In this document: positions 40,891-51,748 of the stretch, piece after piece
Position numbering within the stretch: position 1 is the first letter of the stretch
Layout of the letters: the number at the start of each line of letters is the position of its first letter
From: Nonomuraea zeae
Lineage (GTDB): Bacteria; Actinomycetota; Actinomycetes; Streptosporangiales; Streptosporangiaceae
NCBI RefSeq assembly: GCF_005889725.1
Contig: NZ_VCKX01000007.1
Span: 47,586 to 111,585, forward strand
Length of the DNA stretch: 64,000 bases
Direction of reading: 5' to 3'
Notes under the pieces: model-generated
Database searches by the model: none
What the model was told of the DNA's origin: nothing
Seen by the model: the letters and a program-made list of their open reading frames with translations, nothing else
Translations under genes and position numbers: made by a program

Positions 40891-42590
40891 CCGGCATCCC
40901 CAGCATTCCCAGCATCCCCCGCATCCGCCGCAACGACTTCGGCGTGCTCACCCCGCCCGCCCTCGGCGAATGGGAGCCCTCGCTCGCCGTCACCGTCGTC
41001 ATCCCGGCCCACGACCGCCAGGAGACGCTGGACCTGACGCTCGCGGCCCTGTCCGCGCAGAGCTACCCCGAGCACCTGCTCGACGTCGTGGTCGTGGACG
41101 ACGGCAGCAGCACGCCGCTGCAGCTGCCCGAGCTCGTCCCGGCCAGGACCAAGCTGATCTCCAGCCCGCCGGGCGGCTGGGGCCGGGCCTGGGCCGTGCA
41201 GGCGGGGCTGGACACGGCGACGGGCGACGTCCTGTTCGTCCTGGACGCCGACATGGTCCCGCACCGGCACCACGTGGAGGCCCAGCTCCGCTGGCACCAC
41301 CTGGCCCCGTACGTGGTGGCGCTGGGCTGGATCGACTTCACCGCGGCCGTCGAGCTGCCGGGGCAGGAGGAGGTCCGGCACGCGCTGGAGACGGGCGCGG
41401 AGGAGGCGCTCTTCCCCCTGTCGCCGCAGCGCCACGACTGGGCCGAGCAGATCATCGAGGACCACGACGGCCTCCGCACGGCTCCCAGCTCCCTGGCCAC
41501 CCGCATCCACGTGGGCGCCACGGCGTCGTACCCGGTGCGGCTGCTGCGCTCGATCGGCGGCCTGGACACGTCGCTGGTGCTGGCCGAGGACACGGAGCTG
41601 GGCTACCGCCTGACCCAGGCGGGCGTGGTCTTCGTCCCCGACCCGCAGTCCAGGGCCTGGCACGTCGGCCTGCCCACGGCGATGCGCGACTTCCAGGCGC
41701 TGAAGCGCTACAACGACCCCTACGTGGCCGATCGGGTCCCCTACCGCCGGTATCTGCGTACCGAGGCGGGCCGCCAGTGGCTGGTGCCGTACGTGGACGC
41801 GGTATTGCCCGCGGGCGGGTACGAGGACGTACGGGCCACGGTGGACGCCCTCCTGGCCGGCTCGCTCCCGGACGTCCGGGTCACCGTCACCGGCGAGTGG
41901 GACTCCCTGACCGCCGATCGCCGCTCCCCTCTCGCCGACCCGCACCTCGACCTGCGCCTCACCCACGCCTGCTTCCACCACGACCCCCGCGTCAACCTGG
42001 CCGCCGCCCAGGCCGCCCCGCCGCCGGGGACGCCCCCGTTCCGCCTGTCCCTCCCGCCGGGCTGGACCCTCGCGAAGGACACGCTGGAACGGCTCGTGGC
42101 CCACATGGAGGAGCACGACCTCGGAGCCCTGTGCGTGGCGCTGGAGGAGACCGAGCGGGGCGTGACGGTGGCCCGCCTGGAGCGGACGGCGGCGCTGTCC
42201 AGAGCCGCGCTGGTGGCCGCGCCCGGCGACCGGCCGGACGACCTGATCGACGCCTTGTTCGGCCTGGAGTGGGTGGACGGGGAGACGTACGGCTTCAAGC
42301 GCCGCCCGGCCGTCTACCCGCCGCGCAGGAAGCCCGTCCCGGAGATCGACCGGCTCGCCGCCGAGCATGACAAGGAGATCGCCCTCTACCGCAAGCGCAC
42401 GGCGGCGCTGCGGGCGGAGATCTCGCAGCTGCGCAGGGAGGCGGGCAAGAACGGCAGGGACGCGGCACGCTGGCGGGAGAAGGCGGAAGCCTGGCGCAAG
42501 GAGGCGGTCAGGCTCGCCCGCGCCCAGAACCGAACGGTGCTCAAGCGCGCCGTCCGCCGGGTCCGCGGCCTGGCCTTCCCCGACGACTGA
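40887..42590 (+). CDS. GT2 glycosyltransferase D of the island (two-domain type with coiled coil)
   Basis: 567 residues. The N-terminus carries an IPSIPSIPRI stretch from a 9-base repeat. GT-A motifs: VVDDGS (about 69-74), VLDADM (about 117-122), AEDTELGYRLT (about 233) and AWHVGLP. The shared second domain runs from about 295 (WLVPYVDAVLP) to 470, followed by a coiled coil (about 490-545) and a basic C-terminus. Last gene of the operon (membrane protein, GT2 C, fusion, GT2 D), all with overlapping stops and starts. It converges on hom. Confidence 0.85.
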   Translation: MTGIPSIPSIPRIRRNDFGVLTPPALGEWEPSLAVTVVIPAHDRQETLDLTLAALSAQSYPEHLLDVVVVDDGSSTPLQLPELVPARTKLISSPPGGWGRAWAVQAGLDTATGDVLFVLDADMVPHRHHVEAQLRWHHLAPYVVALGWIDFTAAVELPGQEEVRHALETGAEEALFPLSPQRHDWAEQIIEDHDGLRTAPSSLATRIHVGATASYPVRLLRSIGGLDTSLVLAEDTELGYRLTQAGVVFVPDPQSRAWHVGLPTAMRDFQALKRYNDPYVADRVPYRRYLRTEAGRQWLVPYVDAVLPAGGYEDVRATVDALLAGSLPDVRVTVTGEWDSLTADRRSPLADPHLDLRLTHACFHHDPRVNLAAAQAAPPPGTPPFRLSLPPGWTLAKDTLERLVAHMEEHDLGALCVALEETERGVTVARLERTAALSRAALVAAPGDRPDDLIDALFGLEWVDGETYGFKRRPAVYPPRRKPVPEIDRLAAEHDKEIALYRKRTAALRAEISQLRREAGKNGRDAARWREKAEAWRKEAVRLARAQNRTVLKRAVRRVRGLAFPDD

Positions 42591-42742
42591 CGCCGTGGCT
42601 CCTAGGCGTCAGTGTCCTTGGGGTGCCGGGTGGATGCCTGAACGAGGTGGACGGTCCGCCGTTCGGCGTCGACGAGATGGCGCACCCGCCCTCCGGCGGT
42701 GACCTCGCACCGTGGCCTCATCCGGCAGGGGGAACAGCCGGC

Positions 42743-44032
42743 TCAGTCGTCGCCCTCCACGCGCATCACGCTCGCCACCGCGCGCACGATGTCGAGGTCC
42801 CGGAGCTCCTCCATGGTCGCCGACAGCGCGGCGTCCGTGGCCCGGTGGGTGACGATGACGAGCTGGGCGTCGTCCCCCCGCCCTTCCTGGCGTACGGTCT
42901 GGATCGACACGTCGTGCTTGGCGAACAGGTCCGCGACCCGCGCCAGCACGCCCGGCTTGTCGGCCACGTCCAGCGCCACGTGGCAGCGGGTCACGGTCTC
43001 GCCCATCGGGTGCGCCACGAGATCGGCGTACGTGGACTCCTCCGACCCGCGCGTGCCCGCCAGGCGGTTGCGGGCGACGGCCACCAGGTCCCCCAGCACG
43101 GCCGAGGCCGTGGGGGCGCCGCCGGCGCCCTTGCCGTAGAACATGAGCTGCCCCGCCGACTCCGCCTCGACGAAGACCGCGTTGTACGCCTCCCGCACCC
43201 CCGCCAGCGGGTGCGAGCGCGGGATCATCGCCGGGTGCACCCGCACCCCGAAGGAGCGGCCGTCCTCCGAGCGGGCGCAGATGGCCAGCAGCTTGATGAC
43301 GTAGCCCATCGCCTTGGCCGAGGCCACATCGGTGGCGGTGATCTCGGTGATGCCCTCGCGGTGCACCTCGGCGGCCGTGACGCGGCTGTGGAAGGCGAGC
43401 CCGGCGAGGATGGCCGCCTTGGCGGCGGCGTCGAAGCCCTCGACGTCGGCCGTCGGGTCGGCCTCCGCGTAGCCGAGCGTCTGGGCCTCCTCCAGGGCGT
43501 CGGTGAAGGACGCGCCCGTGGAGTCCATCTTGTCGAGGATGTAGTTGGTGGTGCCGTTGACGATGCCGAGCACCCGCTTGACGTGGTCGCCGGCCAGCGA
43601 CTCGCGCAGGGGACGCAGCAGCGGGATGGCCCCGGCCACGCTCGCCTCGAAGTAGAGGTCGCCGTTGCCGGTCCGCGCGGCCTCGTGCAGGGTGGCGCCG
43701 TCCTCGGCCAGCAGCGCCTTGTTGGCGGTGACCACCGACTTGCCCTTGGACAGGGCGGCCACGATCAGCGAGCGAGCGGGCTCGATGCCGCCGATGACCT
43801 CGATCACGATGTCCACGTCGTCGCGGGTGACCAGGGCCTCCGCGTCGGTGGTGAGCAGCGCGGGGTCCACGTCGATGTCACGTTTGCGGCCCAGCCGCCG
43901 CACCGCGACCCCGGCCAGCTCCAAGGGCGCGCCGATGCGGGCGGCCAGATCGGCGGCCTGCTCGTGCATGAGCCTGATGACCTGCGAGCCGACGACGCCG
44001 CAGCCCAGAAGAGCCACTTTCAGCGGTTTCAC
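42743..44032 (-). CDS. hom: Homoserine dehydrogenase
   Basis: 429 residues, reduces aspartate semialdehyde to homoserine. Seen: N-terminal NAD(P) loop [10 protein letters not shown], the active-site region [29 protein letters not shown], and a C-terminal ACT domain (about residues 345-429) that usually mediates threonine feedback. The start is a GTG overlapping the lysA stop (GTGA). Normally followed by thrC; here it is followed by the glycosyltransferase island. Confidence 0.96.
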   Translation of the reverse strand: MKPLKVALLGCGVVGSQVIRLMHEQAADLAARIGAPLELAGVAVRRLGRKRDIDVDPALLTTDAEALVTRDDVDIVIEVIGGIEPARSLIVAALSKGKSVVTANKALLAEDGATLHEAARTGNGDLYFEASVAGAIPLLRPLRESLAGDHVKRVLGIVNGTTNYILDKMDSTGASFTDALEEAQTLGYAEADPTADVEGFDAAAKAAILAGLAFHSRVTAAEVHREGITEITATDVASAKAMGYVIKLLAICARSEDGRSFGVRVHPAMIPRSHPLAGVREAYNAVFVEAESAGQLMFYGKGAGGAPTASAVLGDLVAVARNRLAGTRGSEESTYADLVAHPMGETVTRCHVALDVADKPGVLARVADLFAKHDVSIQTVRQEGRGDDAQLVIVTHRATDAALSATMEELRDLDIVRAVASVMRVEGDD

Positions 44033-45411
44033 AGCTGCCCCCTCAAGAGATCGTCCTCGGTCTCACCCTGCACGATCACCCGGGCGACGCCGCCCGAGAC
44101 GGCCACCACGGCGGGCCTGGGCAGGTAGTTGTAGTTGCTGGCCAGCGAGCGGCAGTAGGCGCCGGTCGAGGCCACGGCGATCAGGTCGCCCGGGGCGAGG
44201 TCGGCGGGCAGGTGGAAGTCGCGCACGATGATGTCGCCGCTCTCGCAGTGCTTGCCGACCAGGCGGCTGAGCATGGGCTCGGCCTGGCTCTCGCGGCTGG
44301 CCAGCACGGCGGTGTATTCGGCGCCGTAGAGCGCCGTGCGCACGTTGTCGCTCATGCCGCCGTCGATGCTCACGTAGGTGCGCAGCCCCTCGACGTCCTT
44401 GACCGTGCCGACCTGGTAGAGGGTGATCCCGCCCGGGCCGACGATGGTGCGGCCGGGCTCCACGGTCAGCCGGGGCACGGGCAGCCCCGCGTCCACGCAC
44501 ACCTTGGTGACGATCTCGCGCAGGCCGTCGGCCAGCTCCTTGATGTCGGGCGCCTCTTCGCCTTCGACGTAGGCGATGCCGTAGCCGCCGCCCAGGTCCA
44601 GCTCGGGCAGCACCACGCCGTGCTCGTCCTTGATCTGCACGAGCAGCGTGGCCAGCCGCCGCGCCGCGACCTCGAACCCGGCCGTGTCCACGATCTGCGA
44701 GCCGATGTGCGAGTGCAGCCCGACCAGCTCCAGCTGCGGGAGGGCGAGAATCCTGCGTACGGCCTCGGCCGCCGCCCCGGTGTTGAGCGACAGCCCGAAC
44801 TTCTGGTCGTCGTGCGCCGTCGCGATGAACTCGTGCGTGTGCGCCTCGACCCCGGTGGTGACCCTGATCATCACCTTGGGCCGGAGACCGCGCTGCTCGG
44901 CGAGGTAGCCGAGCCGGGTGATCTCCTCGTAGGAGTCGACCACGATGTGCCCGACCCCGGCCTCCAGGGCCCTGGTGAGCTCGGCGACGGACTTGTTGTT
45001 GCCGTGCATCGTGATGCGCTCGGGCGGGAACCCGACGCTGAGGGCGACCGCCAGCTCCCCGCCGCTGGCCACGTCGAGCCCGAGGCCCTCGTCCTGGAGC
45101 CAGCGGACGATCTCCTTGCACAGGAACGCCTTGCCGGCGTAGTGGACGTCGGAGTCGGCGAACGCCGTCGCGTAGTCGCGCATGCGCGAGCGCACGTCGT
45201 CCTCGTCGAGGACGTAGAGGGGCGTGCCGTGGTCACGGGCCAGGTCACGCACGTCCACTCCGCCGACCGTGAGCGTGCCGTCGGTCCGGGCCGACGTTCG
45301 GGGCCAGATCGCGGGATTGATCCGGTTGAGGTCGGCGGGCGCCAGCGGCGGGCGCTCGTGGGGCAGCATCTCGGCGTGCCGGTCCCCGGCGGGATGGGCG
45401 AATCGACTCAC
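44029..45411 (-). CDS. lysA: Diaminopimelate decarboxylase
   Basis: 460 residues, PLP enzyme making lysine from meso-diaminopimelate. Seen: PLP lysine Lys94 in [16 protein letters not shown], the HIGSQI segment, VEPGRTIVG and catalytic Cys in CESGDII. GTG 45411 is my choice; ATG 45369 is a possible shorter start, and neither has a strong ribosome site. Upstream lies a DALR-domain protein instead of the usual argS. Confidence 0.95.
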   Translation of the reverse strand: MSRFAHPAGDRHAEMLPHERPPLAPADLNRINPAIWPRTSARTDGTLTVGGVDVRDLARDHGTPLYVLDEDDVRSRMRDYATAFADSDVHYAGKAFLCKEIVRWLQDEGLGLDVASGGELAVALSVGFPPERITMHGNNKSVAELTRALEAGVGHIVVDSYEEITRLGYLAEQRGLRPKVMIRVTTGVEAHTHEFIATAHDDQKFGLSLNTGAAAEAVRRILALPQLELVGLHSHIGSQIVDTAGFEVAARRLATLLVQIKDEHGVVLPELDLGGGYGIAYVEGEEAPDIKELADGLREIVTKVCVDAGLPVPRLTVEPGRTIVGPGGITLYQVGTVKDVEGLRTYVSIDGGMSDNVRTALYGAEYTAVLASRESQAEPMLSRLVGKHCESGDIIVRDFHLPADLAPGDLIAVASTGAYCRSLASNYNYLPRPAVVAVSGGVARVIVQGETEDDLLRGQL

Positions 45412-45535
45412 CCGATCGAGGCTATCGGAACAGCCACTCTGCCATGACCCGGTGCCCACGTATCGAGACGCGATCAAGCCTCAGGAGGGATATTTTTACG
45501 ATTTTTCGCCGTTTAGCCGGATATTTTGCAATTCA

Positions 45536-46159
45536 TCACAGCCGGTCCGGGCCCATCAGCACTCCGCGCACGGCCCGCGCGAGCCGCACCCGCGCCGTGT
45601 GCACCGCCCCCGGCGGCTCGTCCCCGACCGGCACGGCGGGCGCGTGCTCGTGCGCGTCGTGGTAGGCCAGCGCCAGCCGCACCAGGTACGTCTCCCACCC
45701 CGGCTCCCGGCTGACCAGCCGCCCGGGCAGCTCGGCCAGCACCCGCAGCACCCCGCGGTCGTACGGATCCGACAGCAGCCCCGGGCTGAACCCCTCCTCC
45801 GGCACCCCCAGCTCGCCGGCCCACCGCAGCACGGCGCAGGCCCGCGCGTGCCCGTAACGAACCACGAACCCGGGGTTCTCCCAGGTGCGCGGAAAGTCCG
45901 GCCAGCCGGGCTCCGGGATCGCGACCGGCTCGAAGGACTCCAGCAGCTCCCCCGGCACGCTCACCACGATCCGCAGGAAGCCCCGCTCGCCGACCTCCAC
46001 CCCGGCGACGCCGGCCAGCGCCCGCACCCGGTCGGCCAGCGGCTCGGCCGGGATGCGCCGCCGCAGGGCCGCCGCGGAGACGTACACGGCCTCCCGCTCC
46101 CACGTGCCCTCGGGCGCGGGCGGCTCCCCCAGGATCTCGGCCAGCTCGCCAGGCGTCAT
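45536..46159 (-). CDS. Stand-alone DALR anticodon-binding-domain protein (ArgS C-terminus-like)
   Basis: 207 residues. The C-terminal half resembles the anticodon-binding domain of arginyl-tRNA synthetase (VVRYGHARACAVLRWA corresponds to the Y-A-HAR-x-C/S-x-L-R motif, and the end VRGVLMGPDRL to the ArgS terminus). The N-terminal part resembles an additional-domain-1 fold. The catalytic HIGH and KMSKS motifs are absent, so it cannot be a synthetase. In related actinobacteria argS or such a paralogue precedes lysA. A tRNA-binding or regulatory role in Arg/Lys metabolism is possible. Confidence 0.7.
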   Translation of the reverse strand: MTPGELAEILGEPPAPEGTWEREAVYVSAAALRRRIPAEPLADRVRALAGVAGVEVGERGFLRIVVSVPGELLESFEPVAIPEPGWPDFPRTWENPGFVVRYGHARACAVLRWAGELGVPEEGFSPGLLSDPYDRGVLRVLAELPGRLVSREPGWETYLVRLALAYHDAHEHAPAVPVGDEPPGAVHTARVRLARAVRGVLMGPDRL

Positions 46160-46184
46160 GGCGACGACCCTACGACGGGGCCCG

Positions 46185-48029
46185 TCAGATGAACGCGTGC
46201 GGCTCGGCGGAGCCGTACTCGACCAGCTGGGCGGCGCCCAGCAGCCAGCGGTCCTCGTCGCGTACCCGCACGTATCCGAACCGGTCCGCCGAGAACACCT
46301 TGATCCCGTCCGTGCGGCACTGCCGCATGAGCACCTCGTCCCAGCCCTCGGTGAGGTCGGCGAAGCCCAGCTCGCGCAGCGCGTTCCTGCGGGCGATGAG
46401 GGTGGCCCCGTTGATCTCCGGGAGGTAGGCGTACTCGGCGTCGGGCTGCTTGAGCAGCGTGGCCTGGGGCTTGCGCAGGTGGGCGTAGAAGGCGGCCTTG
46501 CCGACGATGTCGGCGGTGCTGAACAGGAAGGCCCGCCGCAGGTCGGACAGGTAGTGCGAGCCGTAGACGTCGCGCGGGTCCATGACCGCGACCAGGTCGG
46601 CCTCGCACAGGTCGATGCCGGCGTTGAGCATGGCGCCCTCGGTCATCGCCGGGTGCGGGCGGCGGTAGACGACGTCGACGTCCGGCAGCACGTCGCGGGC
46701 CCGCAGCTCGGCCTCGGGCGGCCCGATGACGATGAGCTGGTCCACGCCCGACTGCTTGGCGACCTGGGCGAGCCCGTGCTCCATCAGGAACGGGTCGAGG
46801 ATCGGCAGCATGACGGAGGTGTTGAGGGTGGCGCGGGCGCTGGGCAGGCCGATCGCCTCCAGCAGCTCGTCCACGCGCTCGGTCATCGTGCCCATCCCGT
46901 ACGCCCTGCGCAGCGCCACGTGCGCCCGCCGGGTGTCGGCCTCGGTGCCGATGGGCGTGCCGCAGGCGGCGATCTCGGCCAGCCGCCACTGCGGCGTGCC
47001 GGGCGGGCAGTCGGCCGCGGCCGGCCAGCGGTAGGAGGTCAGCACGTCGGGGTAGCGCAGGTGGCCGGGCAGGAGCTGGTCGAGCGTGAGCACCCGGTCG
47101 ATGCGCCCGCCGGCCAGCGGCAGCGGGTTGTGCACTCGGGGCTGGACCCCGAACTGCAGGCGCGGCCAGGACACCGTCAGATCGGTGGTGAAGCGGTGCT
47201 CGAACAGCTCGGCCGCCGCCGCGTAGGCCGCGACGTCGCCCTGGGTGTGCCAGAAGACCGTGCGGATGCCGCGCTCGGCGCACCACGCCAGCAGCGCCTT
47301 GAGCCCCTCGCCCGGCTCGCCGGTGATCTCCTGCACCCACGGGCCCTCGGTGACGGACTCGACCACGAGCAGGTGGGGCACCTCCAGCGGGAGCACCCTG
47401 GCGAAGTCACGCGGCGTGAAGCCGGTCGTCTGCCGCCACTCGTAGCGCAGCAGCGCCTCGGCGTGCGGGTCGGCGATCACCGCGGCGGTCAGGTGGGGCC
47501 GGGTGTTGGGGCCGGTCGGCACCCGGAAGGGCCTGAGCTTGAACGAGGCGCCCCCGAGCGTCCTGGTGGTACTGGTGGCCTGGTACGCCGCTCCCGGGCG
47601 CTCATCCTTGGCCTTGTCCGCGGCCACGGGCCTGCGCTTGGGCGCGGTGGGCCGCTTGACCGGCTTGGCCGCGCCCCTGAGGCCCTTGGCCAGGCGCATC
47701 GGGTTGTTCTTGCCGCTCTTGATGGCGTCGCCGAGCCGGTTCCAGCGGGCGACCTTGATCGAGGACAGCTTCCAGTTGGCGACCTCGGCCTGGAAGCGCT
47801 GCTCGGCCAGCTCCTTGCGGAGCTTGTCGGCGGCGGCCTGCTCGGCCGCGAGCCGTTCCTCGGCCTCGCCGAGCTGCTCGGCCAGCGCTTTGACCTCCTC
47901 GGCGCTCTGCTCGGCCGCGGCCAGCTTGGCCTGGGCGGCGTCCAGCAGCCTGGCCAGCTCCGCTGCGCGCTCAGCCTGCGCGACGGCATCCCGCAACGCC
48001 CGGCGTGTGCTCTCAAGCTCGATAGACAA
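46185..48029 (-). CDS. CgeB-like / GT2-like bifunctional glycosyltransferase with N-terminal coiled coil
   Basis: 614 residues. Residues 1-~95 form an Ala/Glu coiled coil; 100-150 is a basic linker. Residues ~200-390 resemble CgeB-type glycosyltransferases (HLLVVES, then GIRTVFWHTQGDV, then FTTDLTV). Residues ~400-614 are related to the DDDDWYG transferases of the island, but the motif reads MDPRDVYG (about 481-488), so metal binding may be altered. The start is a TTG at 48029 with a GGAGG ribosome site 6 bases upstream; the frame is open far beyond, but that part is antisense to the AsnB-like gene. Confidence 0.75.
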   Translation of the reverse strand: MSIELESTRRALRDAVAQAERAAELARLLDAAQAKLAAAEQSAEEVKALAEQLGEAEERLAAEQAAADKLRKELAEQRFQAEVANWKLSSIKVARWNRLGDAIKSGKNNPMRLAKGLRGAAKPVKRPTAPKRRPVAADKAKDERPGAAYQATSTTRTLGGASFKLRPFRVPTGPNTRPHLTAAVIADPHAEALLRYEWRQTTGFTPRDFARVLPLEVPHLLVVESVTEGPWVQEITGEPGEGLKALLAWCAERGIRTVFWHTQGDVAAYAAAAELFEHRFTTDLTVSWPRLQFGVQPRVHNPLPLAGGRIDRVLTLDQLLPGHLRYPDVLTSYRWPAAADCPPGTPQWRLAEIAACGTPIGTEADTRRAHVALRRAYGMGTMTERVDELLEAIGLPSARATLNTSVMLPILDPFLMEHGLAQVAKQSGVDQLIVIGPPEAELRARDVLPDVDVVYRRPHPAMTEGAMLNAGIDLCEADLVAVMDPRDVYGSHYLSDLRRAFLFSTADIVGKAAFYAHLRKPQATLLKQPDAEYAYLPEINGATLIARRNALRELGFADLTEGWDEVLMRQCRTDGIKVFSADRFGYVRVRDEDRWLLGAAQLVEYGSAEPHAFI

Positions 48030-48101
48030 ACTGGACCTCCGCTTCCTCAGCCCGGCAAAGGATACTCTTTTGCGGGAAGCGTCTCGAAGGGATGAGATCC
48101 G

Positions 48102-49736
48102 GTGCAGTTCAACGTAAGGCCCTACGTCTGTGGCGCTCTCGGCCGGATCGACACTGCCATACTCGGCAAACTGACCGCGGCGGGCCCACGGGTCCGGCCC
48201 GCGCTGCAGCAGGCCGACGCGGCGTTGTTCAGCTCCACGCCGCTGCCGCCCTACCACCGCGCCCAGGGCGCGTTCGCGTTCTCCTGGGGCGAGCGCAGAC
48301 CAGCCGGGCCGGATGAGTGGATCTCGGTCGCGGAGACGTACGAGACGCCCGGCCTGATCGGCGACGGCGCGCGTGTCACGCTCCACGCGGGCGCGCTGGG
48401 GCTGGTGGACGTCTACTACGTGCGCCAGGGCGACGCGGTCTACTTCTCGTCCCTGATCCAGCCGCTGCTCAGCCTGGTGCCGGTCGCGATCGACTGGTCG
48501 GCCTGGGCATCGATCATCCAGGTCACGTTCCCGCTGGGCGAGGCGACCCCGTACAGCGAGATCAAGCGGCTGCCCGGGTCGAGCGCGCTGGTGTTCCAGC
48601 ACGACCGGCTGTCCACGGAGCGGCGGCTGCCGCGCTGGCTGCGCACCGAGCCGTACGAGTCGTGGATCAGCCCGGACGAGATCGTCGAGCTGCTGCACGA
48701 GGTCTACCGGGACTACGACGGGCGCAAGCTGCTCGTCCCGGTGAGCGGCGGCTACGACTCGCGCCTGCTGGCGAGCGTGGCCAAGGCCCGCGGGATGGAC
48801 GTCGAGTCCTGGACCACCAGCCCCGACGACGGCACCGACACCGACATCGCGTTCGCCAGGTCGATCACCAGGGAGCTGGGCATCCCGCACCGGGTGATCA
48901 CCCAGGACGCCGCCGACTACCCGGACGACGCCGTCGAGGTGGCCCGCAGGCTCGAATACCTCACGCCGCACCACGCCTGGTACGCCCCCTTTGCCAAGGA
49001 GGTGCACGGCGCGGGCCGGATCCTGATCGACGGGCTGGCCGGCGGGCCGCTGCTGAAGAACTTCATGGTCAGCGGGGCCGCGCTGGAGGCCACCACGCAG
49101 GCCGAGCGCTCGGCCGCGCTGCTGAGCTCGATGTCGCTCGGCGCGCCCACGCAGCCGTTCCTGTCCAAGGCCGCGGCGCAGTGGGTGGACGAGACCGTGC
49201 GCGAGCAGTTCGGCACCGCCACCTCCATGCTCCACGGACACCGGGCCGAGCTGCCGCTGTCGGTCCTGCACACCAGGACCGTGCGGGGCATCGCGCGCTC
49301 GGCGGTCAACCTGGTGGGCCCGGAGTCGTCGTTCGCCGCGCCGTTCATCCATCCCGGCTTCTTCGACGCCGCGCTGTCGGTCGGCGTGGCCCGCAAGGCC
49401 AAGGGGCGCTTCTACCGCGAGGTGCTGCACGCGGCCAACCCGCGGGTCGCCGCCCTGCCCTCCACCAACGTGATCAAGCAGCCGCTCCAGCGGATCCCGC
49501 TGCGCTCCACGGCGGCCCCTGCCCGAAATTATTCGCACCGCATGCTGGAGACCGTGGTGAGCCGCGTTCCCGGGCTCCTGTCGGACGAACTGCACGAGGT
49601 GGTCGCCGGCGGGCCTGACGCGCTGACCCGCTTCAACGGCTGGAACGACCGATTCTGGGTAAGGGGTCTGGTGTTGTTCGGACTGTGGCTGAACGACCAC
49701 GAGAGCGACCTCCGGGACGTCGCGCCACCTTTTTAG
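48102..49736 (+). CDS. Asparagine synthase-like amidotransferase/ligase lacking the glutaminase cysteine
   Basis: 544 residues. The synthetase domain has the ATP-pyrophosphatase loop PVSGGYDSRLL (about 212-222). The N-terminal region resembles the Ntn domain of AsnB, but the sequence starts MQFNVRP, so the catalytic Cys2 of glutaminase is missing, as in beta-lactam synthetase and many glycan-cluster homologues. It probably activates a carboxylate as an acyl-adenylate and joins it to an amine or ammonia. GTG 48102 follows a GAAGG ribosome site. Divergent from the CgeB-like gene with a 72-base spacer, so probably the same surface-polymer pathway. Confidence 0.8.
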   Translation: MQFNVRPYVCGALGRIDTAILGKLTAAGPRVRPALQQADAALFSSTPLPPYHRAQGAFAFSWGERRPAGPDEWISVAETYETPGLIGDGARVTLHAGALGLVDVYYVRQGDAVYFSSLIQPLLSLVPVAIDWSAWASIIQVTFPLGEATPYSEIKRLPGSSALVFQHDRLSTERRLPRWLRTEPYESWISPDEIVELLHEVYRDYDGRKLLVPVSGGYDSRLLASVAKARGMDVESWTTSPDDGTDTDIAFARSITRELGIPHRVITQDAADYPDDAVEVARRLEYLTPHHAWYAPFAKEVHGAGRILIDGLAGGPLLKNFMVSGAALEATTQAERSAALLSSMSLGAPTQPFLSKAAAQWVDETVREQFGTATSMLHGHRAELPLSVLHTRTVRGIARSAVNLVGPESSFAAPFIHPGFFDAALSVGVARKAKGRFYREVLHAANPRVAALPSTNVIKQPLQRIPLRSTAAPARNYSHRMLETVVSRVPGLLSDELHEVVAGGPDALTRFNGWNDRFWVRGLVLFGLWLNDHESDLRDVAPPF

Positions 49737-49827
49737 TGAACTCTCGGTAACAGGACGATTACATACCGATCTCACGGGTATTAACCGTCGCACAGCAGAA
49801 GCGGGTTCCGGAAAGCCAACGGGCTGG

Positions 49828-49833
49828 TAGTGT
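49828..49833 (+). promoter_or_regulatory. Candidate -10 element of the treS promoter
   Basis: TAGTGT fits the TANNNT pattern of actinobacterial -10 elements. Transcription would start near 49840, just before the structured segment at 49845-49927, giving a leader of about 160 bases. No good -35 is visible. Confidence 0.3.
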
Positions 49834-49844
49834 TCGGCCCGTAA

Positions 49845-49927
49845 GCGCCGCACAAACGGGCACCGGATCACAAATCCGGTCTTGTTCAGGGCATGGGGTT
49901 CGCAGGGATGACGACTCCACGCGGCGC
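49845..49927 (+). ncRNA. Candidate structured leader RNA (three-way junction) upstream of treS
   Basis: GCGCCGC (49845-49851) pairs perfectly with GCGGCGC (49921-49927). Within it, ACCGGAT (49862-49868) pairs with ATCCGGT (49874-49880), extended by ACAA (49852-49855) with TTGT (49882-49885). TGGGGT (49894-49899) pairs with ACTCCA (49914-49919) with one G-U. This makes a closed three-way junction. A further pair GTCACC/GGTGAC (49929-49934, 49959-49964) follows, near the treS start. I do not recognise a known riboswitch class; folding and function are inferred from complementarity. Confidence 0.4.
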
Positions 49928-49999
49928 GGTCACCAGATAACAACGCCGGGGTATAACCGGTGACTTCGTCCTGCCCACATCTCTTCCTGTGAGCGACAT

Positions 50000-51734
<1,735 letters not shown>

Positions 51735-51748
<14 letters not shown>

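Noticed and set aside
48030..49943. Upstream extension of the CgeB-like frame to 49943
   Set aside because: The extension is antisense to the AsnB-like gene; the TTG at 48029 has a proper GGAGG site and begins a sensible coiled coil.
49737..49999. Known riboswitch (c-di-AMP, TPP or cobalamin type) upstream of treS
   Set aside because: The conserved cores of these classes, as far as I can recall them, are not present; only a generic structured element is supported.
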